Assembly (NCBI GenBank): GCA_039806065.1 | Contig: JBDKJS010000030.1 | Location: 1 to 10,458 of the forward strand | From: JBDKJS01 sp039806065 | GTDB taxonomy: Bacteria; Bacteroidota; Bacteroidia; AKYH767-A; 2013-40CM-41-45 | Direction: 5' to 3' | DNA: 10,458 bases | Shown: positions 6,297 through 10,458 of the stretch, piece after piece | Numbering within the stretch: position 1 is the stretch's first letter | Layout: each line of letters starts with the position of its first letter | The notes under the pieces: generated by a model | What the model saw: the letters and a program-made list of their open reading frames with translations, nothing else | What the model was told of the DNA's origin: nothing | Database searches by the model: none | Made by a program: the position numbers and the translations under genes

Positions 6297-8765
6297 ATGT
6301 ACAAAACTGTAATTTTTTTTCTAATTGCTTCTCATTTTTTAGTTAGTACTGAACGCGTTCAAGCTCAAACCAATAAAGCGAATGGCAACTTTCGTAGTGG
6401 GCCGGCAATTGGCGCAATAAGTGGAAAGATATTTGAAGAGGCAAGCAAAACACCTATCCCATTTGCTGCTGTTGCTCTGCTGCAAGCAAAAGATAGCAGC
6501 GTAGTAGTTGGTGCACTTACCGATGAAAGGGGTGGTTTTATTTTTTCAGAATTGCCCTACGGAAACTTTATTTTAAAAATTAGCGCTATCGGATTTAAAG
6601 ATTATGCAAATGGTAAAATAACGCTTAAGCCCGGATCTGAATTAGTGGACCTAGGTAGTATAAAATTGAATAAGATGGTCATGCAGTTAAAGGAGGCCAA
6701 TGTGGTGGGCGATAAAAGTGATTTTGTACAGGGTGTAGACAGAAAAATTTATAATGTTGACAAGAACATCACCAATACGGGCGGAACTGCTACTGAGGTA
6801 CTTCAAAATATTCCTTCTGTAACAGTAGATATTGATGGTAATCTAGCACTGCGAGGCAGTGGCAATGTAACCGTACTCATCGATGGCAAACCAAGTGCCT
6901 TAACTGGTGCTACCCGGCAAGCTATTTTACAACAAATACCCGCAAGTGCCATCGATCAAGTTGAAGTTATTACCAACCCTGGTGCCAAGTATGATGCCGA
7001 AGGGATGGCAGGTATTATCAATATTAAAACTAAAAAAGAAAAACTCCAAGGTCTTAATGCCAATATTACTGCTGGTATGGGCACCAATAATAAGTACAAC
7101 CTTGCTCTCGGATTCAATAAGCGAAATGCTAAAGTAAATCTTTTTACTAATTACGCTTTTAGGTATGAAGATAGGTTTGGAAATGGCAGAGGAGAACAGC
7201 ACCTATTTTTACCTGATACCAATTATTATTATATCAATAACAATAGTAATATAAACAGTTCGTATTTTCATTCATTGAAGTCTGGTATCGATTGGTATTT
7301 ATCAGCGCGCCAAACTTTTGGCCTTTCTGCCACCATCACCACTCGATTTGAACAACGCCCTGAAAATCTAGTTTTTACCTTTAATGATAAGGACCTAAAC
7401 ATCATAGCCGCTTCTGATAGACAAACCGCTAATAAAGAAGCTGTAGATAATTTAGATCTAAATTTTGATCATAAATTTAATTTCACCGAAAAGAGTGAAT
7501 GGAATAATGCTTTGACTGTAAGCCTTAACAAGCGTTCTGTTGAAAACGTATTCATCAATGATATAGAAAACTATATTAATCTTCCCTATCAAAGGCAGTT
7601 TAATAGTGGACAAAGCTTACTGATTACTGCTCAAAGCGATTATAGCTATAAGTATGCTCCATCGATAAAACTCGACTATGGAGTAAAATTAACTACAAGG
7701 TATAATGATGCGGCCATCAATGCCGATAGGTTTTCTCTAATACAACAAGCATACATCAATGATCAAAATATAACTGATAGATTTGTTTATGATGAAAGAG
7801 TACCTGCATCGTATTTTCAGTTGTCTAATGAAGTGCATCAATTAAAGTTTGTAGCAGGGATTAGGGCTGAGTATAGCTACATTAAAGGCACTAGCAGTAG
7901 TTTAAATACTACTAATGTCAATAAGTATATTTCACTTTTCCCTAGTATGGCCATGCGGTATGATTGGAATAATAATACTGAATTTCAGTTAACTTACAGT
8001 AGAAGAATTAATAGACCGGGTCAACAACAGCTAAATCCATTTGTTGATTATAGTGATACCTTGAATTTGCGAAAAGGTAACCCTTTTCTTAAACCTGAGT
8101 TTATCCAATCTTTTGAAGTGGGGATAAATAAAAGAATTAAAGAATTAACCATAAATGCAACTGTATATTATAGATTTACCAATAATTTACTTTCTAGATT
8201 CAGGAATGTAGATGCCAATGGAGTAGCTACCATGCAGCCCGTAAATTTTGAAACTTCTCAAAATATTGGACTCGAGGCTATTTTCCGTTACCAATTAGGC
8301 AAATTAGGGAACGTAATGCTTAGCTTCAATGGATTTAATAATACCGTTAGTGCTGCCAACCTTATTCCTGAATTACAAGCAACCAATAGAAGCTGGAATG
8401 GAAGGGCTAATGTAAATTTAAGAATAGCAAAGCCTTTAATGGTTCAATTTACTGGAATGTATGCAGCCAAACAGCGTAACCCCAATAGCATCATTAATGG
8501 AATGATGAATGGTGTAGATTTAGGTCTTAAATATGATTTTTGGAAAAATGCAGGTTCATTGAGCTTTAACTTGACTGATGTGTTTGATACAAAAGAATTT
8601 AGAGTCAATAACTTTGGTCCTACTTTTAATTTTTTAGGATACCGAAAGCGAGAAACCCGAATTGCCAATTTAACTTTTGCTTACCGCTGGGGTAAAGCCG
8701 AACAAATAAACAGGAAACGACAGGAACGAAGACAGGGAAGTGAACAAATGGAAATGGACTTTTAA
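6297..8765 (+). CDS. TonB-dependent-receptor-like outer-membrane beta-barrel protein
   Basis: An 822-residue outer-membrane protein. In order: a signal peptide (about 1-23, ending VQA before QTNK); a carboxypeptidase-regulatory-like beta-sandwich (about 40-125; GAISGKIFEE, PFAAVALL, TDERGGFIFSELPYGNFIL); a plug domain (about 140-247) with the conserved run EVLQNIPSVTVDIDGNLALR, VTVLIDGKPS, QIPASAIDQVEVITNPGAKY and GMAGIINIKTK; then a large barrel of the OMP_b-brl_3 type with INRPGQQQLNPFVDYSD and GNPFLKPE as landmarks. It ends in the outer-membrane C-terminal Phe (QMEMDF). No SusD-like partner, siderophore gene or regulator lies nearby, so the substrate is unknown; this subfamily is common in Bacteroidota and many members are not classical nutrient receptors. 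No obvious TonB box was seen after the signal peptide. The preceding TPR gene is 30 nt away and the two may be linked. The stop lies 9 nt from the stop of the converging receiver gene, with no hairpin between them. Confidence 0.93.
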   Translation: MYKTVIFFLIASHFLVSTERVQAQTNKANGNFRSGPAIGAISGKIFEEASKTPIPFAAVALLQAKDSSVVVGALTDERGGFIFSELPYGNFILKISAIGFKDYANGKITLKPGSELVDLGSIKLNKMVMQLKEANVVGDKSDFVQGVDRKIYNVDKNITNTGGTATEVLQNIPSVTVDIDGNLALRGSGNVTVLIDGKPSALTGATRQAILQQIPASAIDQVEVITNPGAKYDAEGMAGIINIKTKKEKLQGLNANITAGMGTNNKYNLALGFNKRNAKVNLFTNYAFRYEDRFGNGRGEQHLFLPDTNYYYINNNSNINSSYFHSLKSGIDWYLSARQTFGLSATITTRFEQRPENLVFTFNDKDLNIIAASDRQTANKEAVDNLDLNFDHKFNFTEKSEWNNALTVSLNKRSVENVFINDIENYINLPYQRQFNSGQSLLITAQSDYSYKYAPSIKLDYGVKLTTRYNDAAINADRFSLIQQAYINDQNITDRFVYDERVPASYFQLSNEVHQLKFVAGIRAEYSYIKGTSSSLNTTNVNKYISLFPSMAMRYDWNNNTEFQLTYSRRINRPGQQQLNPFVDYSDTLNLRKGNPFLKPEFIQSFEVGINKRIKELTINATVYYRFTNNLLSRFRNVDANGVATMQPVNFETSQNIGLEAIFRYQLGKLGNVMLSFNGFNNTVSAANLIPELQATNRSWNGRANVNLRIAKPLMVQFTGMYAAKQRNPNSIINGMMNGVDLGLKYDFWKNAGSLSFNLTDVFDTKEFRVNNFGPTFNFLGYRKRETRIANLTFAYRWGKAEQINRKRQERRQGSEQMEMDF

Positions 8766-8774
8766 TGAATACCT

Positions 8775-9263
8775 TTATTTTGATAGTAGGCTAACTAATA
8801 ATAACACTAGTGCAAATAAAAACAGGATATTGAATAGCTTTTGTTGGCCTAAATTTTTCTTTAGTTTACTTTGATATAAGGTGTTATTTAAAATAATCTC
8901 CATTCGTGAGAAAGCCATTTCATTTTTCGTTACATAATCATAAGCTCCATATTTAATGGTATTAGCGGCTATTTCAGGCCGTTCGTTGGCACTCATAAAA
9001 ACCACTACAGAAAGTGGGTATCTTTGCTTATATTTTTGCAATACTTGAATTCCGTTCATTGCAGCAGCATGTTCACTATCCAAATGGTAGTCTAATATTA
9101 ACACATCTGGTTCTTTATGTATTCCTGATAAGGCGCTTTCGCCATTGGCAAAAGTGCTTATGGCGGTATTAGGATACTTACTTTCAATAAAATCCTTGAT
9201 CATATTAATCTGATTCGGATCATCATCAACGATGCATACTGTAGCTCTTTGTTGATAGTTCAT
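8775..9263 (-). CDS. Stand-alone receiver-domain protein with C-terminal transmembrane helix
   Basis: A 162-residue protein. Residues 8-130 are a CheY-like receiver domain with acidic pocket VDDD (12-15), phosphoacceptor Asp58 (LILDYHLD), the conserved Ser91 (FMSAN) and Lys113 (YVTKNE), so the phosphorylation site is complete. There is no DNA-binding or enzymatic output domain. Instead, after a short basic linker (YQSKLKKNLGQQ, 130-141), the protein ends in one strongly hydrophobic segment, LFNILFLFALVLLLVSLL (143-160), with a final Ser-Lys: a tail-anchored topology that would place the receiver in the cytoplasm at the inner membrane. No histidine kinase is visible here. ATG at 9261-9263 gives the normal receiver N-terminus. 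It sits 31 nt downstream of the helicase-nuclease gene on the same strand, with an oligo-T run between them. Role unknown; the likely output is protein-protein interaction at the membrane, which is inference. Confidence 0.92.
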   Translation of the reverse strand: MNYQQRATVCIVDDDPNQINMIKDFIESKYPNTAISTFANGESALSGIHKEPDVLILDYHLDSEHAAAMNGIQVLQKYKQRYPLSVVVFMSANERPEIAANTIKYGAYDYVTKNEMAFSRMEIILNNTLYQSKLKKNLGQQKLFNILFLFALVLLLVSLLSK

Positions 9264-9285
9264 TTTTGAAATTTTTTAGCAAGTT

Positions 9286-9294
9286 AAAAAAAAA
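9286..9294 (-). other. Nine-T run directly after the helicase-nuclease stop
   Basis: Read on the minus strand, nine T follow at once after the TAA stop (9295-9297) of the helicase-nuclease gene. The sequence upstream can form only a poor bulged stem (ATTGCG...CGCTCAAT), so it is not a convincing intrinsic terminator, but it could reduce read-through into the receiver gene 31 nt downstream. Confidence 0.3.
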
Positions 9295-10458
9295 TTAATT
9301 GAGCGCAACTACCGCAATAGGGTGAGTGTAGATAAGGTATTTTTTACAGTCATAACCCATTTCTGACAACACCCTTCCATATTCATCCACCTGAAGCTGG
9401 TGGTTTGTTTTTTGAGCACCAGTTTTAAAATCTATTATAGTGGCTCTATCGTTTTCTATTATAACTCTATCTGGCCGTAACAACTTATTGCCTGGTAATA
9501 ATACTGCTTGCTCCTTCTTTATTTCACCTTTCATACTAAAAAATTTCGCAACCTCAGGATGCTCTATTACCGATGCTATATTTTCTTTTATTTCTTGTTT
9601 GTATTCAGGTAACAGCTTTCCTTCTATAATGGCTTCATCTATCGCTCGATCTATATCGGTTGAATGCTCTATTTTGGACAGTATTTCATGTATTAATTTC
9701 CCCTTCTCTTTGGCCTCCATATCTGTTTTTTTTCGATGCTGATAAAATTCTGCTGCATGCAGTTTAATGCTTATTTTACTCGAGTAGTCATGACTGTAAA
9801 AGTATTTTAATGGCTGTGAGGTTGCCTTTGTTTTTTTTGATGTTGCTGTTGCCGCGTGATTGATACCCATTTTGTATGTCATCGTGTTTGCATCAAAAAT
9901 ACTTTGTTGGTCATAGATTTTTGAAAAAAAGTCCTGGGTAATTTTTATCGTTTCACTATTGGTAGAGCTACTACAGTCAAGTATAAAAAGTTTCTCCTCA
10001 GCCCTGGTAAAGGCCACATATTTTACATTTAATTCATTTATTGCTTCTAAGGCATTGTGTTTTATTATCTGACTGCCAAATGTAGCGTGTGAGTTTTCTT
10101 TCAGATTGTTTACCGGGATGGTATTTAATTCATCATAAGGTGATGCTGATTCCTGCACCATGATAATATCCTTGGTTTGAGATTTCGGTGGCTCTACCAG
10201 ATTGATAACAATGGGGAATTGCAATCCTTTTGATTTATGTGCTGTCATTATTTTTACAGCTTTTTCATCTTCTGCCGACTCTATATATATCTTGTCCAGC
10301 TTGTCATCGTCAAGATATTGAATAAAAGAACCTAGATCACTTGATATGGTATTACTGTATTCTAATGTTAAATCTAAAAAGGTTTGCACAAACGAATCTG
10401 GTTCATCATTCAATTGTAATTTTATTACCAACTGCTCAAGTATCTCATACACTGATGA
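9295..10458 (-). CDS. 3' part of AddA/RecB-like helicase-nuclease (partial)
   Basis: The reading frame is open to the window edge, so this is the C-terminal ~387 residues of a larger protein (family members are about 1000-1200 residues). A GTG codon at 10450-10452 is not the real start; the frame continues upstream as Ser-Ser. Visible parts, numbered from that GTG: UvrD-type helicase motif V (VKIMTAHKSKGLQFPIV, 66-82), motif VI (VKYVAFTRAEEKL, 143-155), then a RecB-type PD-(D/E)XK nuclease with GKLIHE (251-256, His255), Glu314, PDRV (Asp328), IIDFKTG (Asp341, Lys343) and QLQVDEY (352-358). All nuclease ligands are intact, so the enzyme is probably an active end-processing nuclease for double-strand breaks in a RecBCD/AddAB-type complex. 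A partner AddB-like gene would be expected upstream, outside the window. The N-terminal Walker A half cannot be checked here. The receiver gene lies 31 nt downstream. Confidence 0.92.
   Translation of the reverse strand, partial: SSVYEILEQLVIKLQLNDEPDSFVQTFLDLTLEYSNTISSDLGSFIQYLDDDKLDKIYIESAEDEKAVKIMTAHKSKGLQFPIVINLVEPPKSQTKDIIMVQESASPYDELNTIPVNNLKENSHATFGSQIIKHNALEAINELNVKYVAFTRAEEKLFILDCSSSTNSETIKITQDFFSKIYDQQSIFDANTMTYKMGINHAATATSKKTKATSQPLKYFYSHDYSSKISIKLHAAEFYQHRKKTDMEAKEKGKLIHEILSKIEHSTDIDRAIDEAIIEGKLLPEYKQEIKENIASVIEHPEVAKFFSMKGEIKKEQAVLLPGNKLLRPDRVIIENDRATIIDFKTGAQKTNHQLQVDEYGRVLSEMGYDCKKYLIYTHPIAVVALN

Noticed and set aside
6297..8765. SusC-type polysaccharide-utilisation locus
   Set aside because: No SusD-like gene, glycoside hydrolase or regulator nearby, and the barrel resembles the OMP_b-brl_3 group instead of SusC.
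8805..8812. CACTAGTG palindrome near the 3' end of the receiver gene
   Set aside because: Eight bases, inside coding sequence for the membrane helix, no T-tract; expected by chance.
9440..9742. 100-codon open frame on plus inside the helicase-nuclease gene
   Set aside because: Antisense shadow of a well-supported gene with intact nuclease motifs; composition looks like complement of ordinary coding sequence.
1..10458. Defence island, mobile element or CRISPR array
   Set aside because: No transposase, integrase, direct-repeat array or restriction genes seen; the helicase-nuclease has AddA/RecB-like repair architecture and its neighbours are housekeeping-type genes.

Overview
The window looks like ordinary chromosome from a member of the Bacteroidota, probably Chitinophagaceae or a related Sphingobacteriia-type group. 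The evidence is an AT-rich genome, a type IX secretion (T9SS) C-terminal sorting domain, a TonB-dependent-type barrel with an N-terminal carboxypeptidase-regulatory domain and C-terminal Phe, TAnnTTTG-type promoter elements, almost no Shine-Dalgarno sequences, and the lpxK-pnp and NIF3/zinc-ribbon gene pairs that I recall as typical of this phylum. No tRNA, rRNA, CRISPR, insertion sequence or phage gene was seen. All genes appear intact except the two cut by the window edges.

Layout: (1) Bases 1-287 are the 3' end of a secreted T9SS cargo gene (+), followed at once by an AT-rich hairpin and T-tract terminator. (2) Bases 297-2637 form a minus-strand cluster transcribed leftward: lpxK (lipid A 4'-kinase), purine nucleoside phosphorylase (overlapping the lpxK 3' end by 62 nt), then a small outer-membrane-barrel-like protein starting with GTG one codon after the phosphorylase stop. 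(3) From a 53-nt divergent intergenic region, NIF3-like and C4 zinc-ribbon coiled-coil genes run rightward (2691-4681). (4) A secreted TPR protein (4785-6266) and a large outer-membrane beta-barrel receptor (6297-8765) follow on +. The receptor has its own good Bacteroidota -7 element in the 30-nt gap. (5) On the minus strand, converging on the receptor with only 9 nt between stops, lie a receiver-domain protein with a C-terminal membrane helix (8775-9263) and, upstream of it, the 3' end of an AddA/RecB-like helicase-nuclease (9295 to beyond 10458).

Functionally the window mixes envelope biogenesis (lpxK, small barrel, TonB-type receptor, TPR lipoprotein-like or periplasmic protein), purine salvage, a conserved but poorly understood NIF3/zinc-ribbon pair, DNA double-strand-break processing and a signalling protein. 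I do not see a clear new multi-gene system. The most unusual points are a membrane-tailed stand-alone receiver protein, a sharp GC/codon shift inside the T9SS sorting domain (36% to 60% GC within one reading frame), a terminator built inside the 3' codons of the opposing gene, and an Asp at the purine-specificity position of the phosphorylase.
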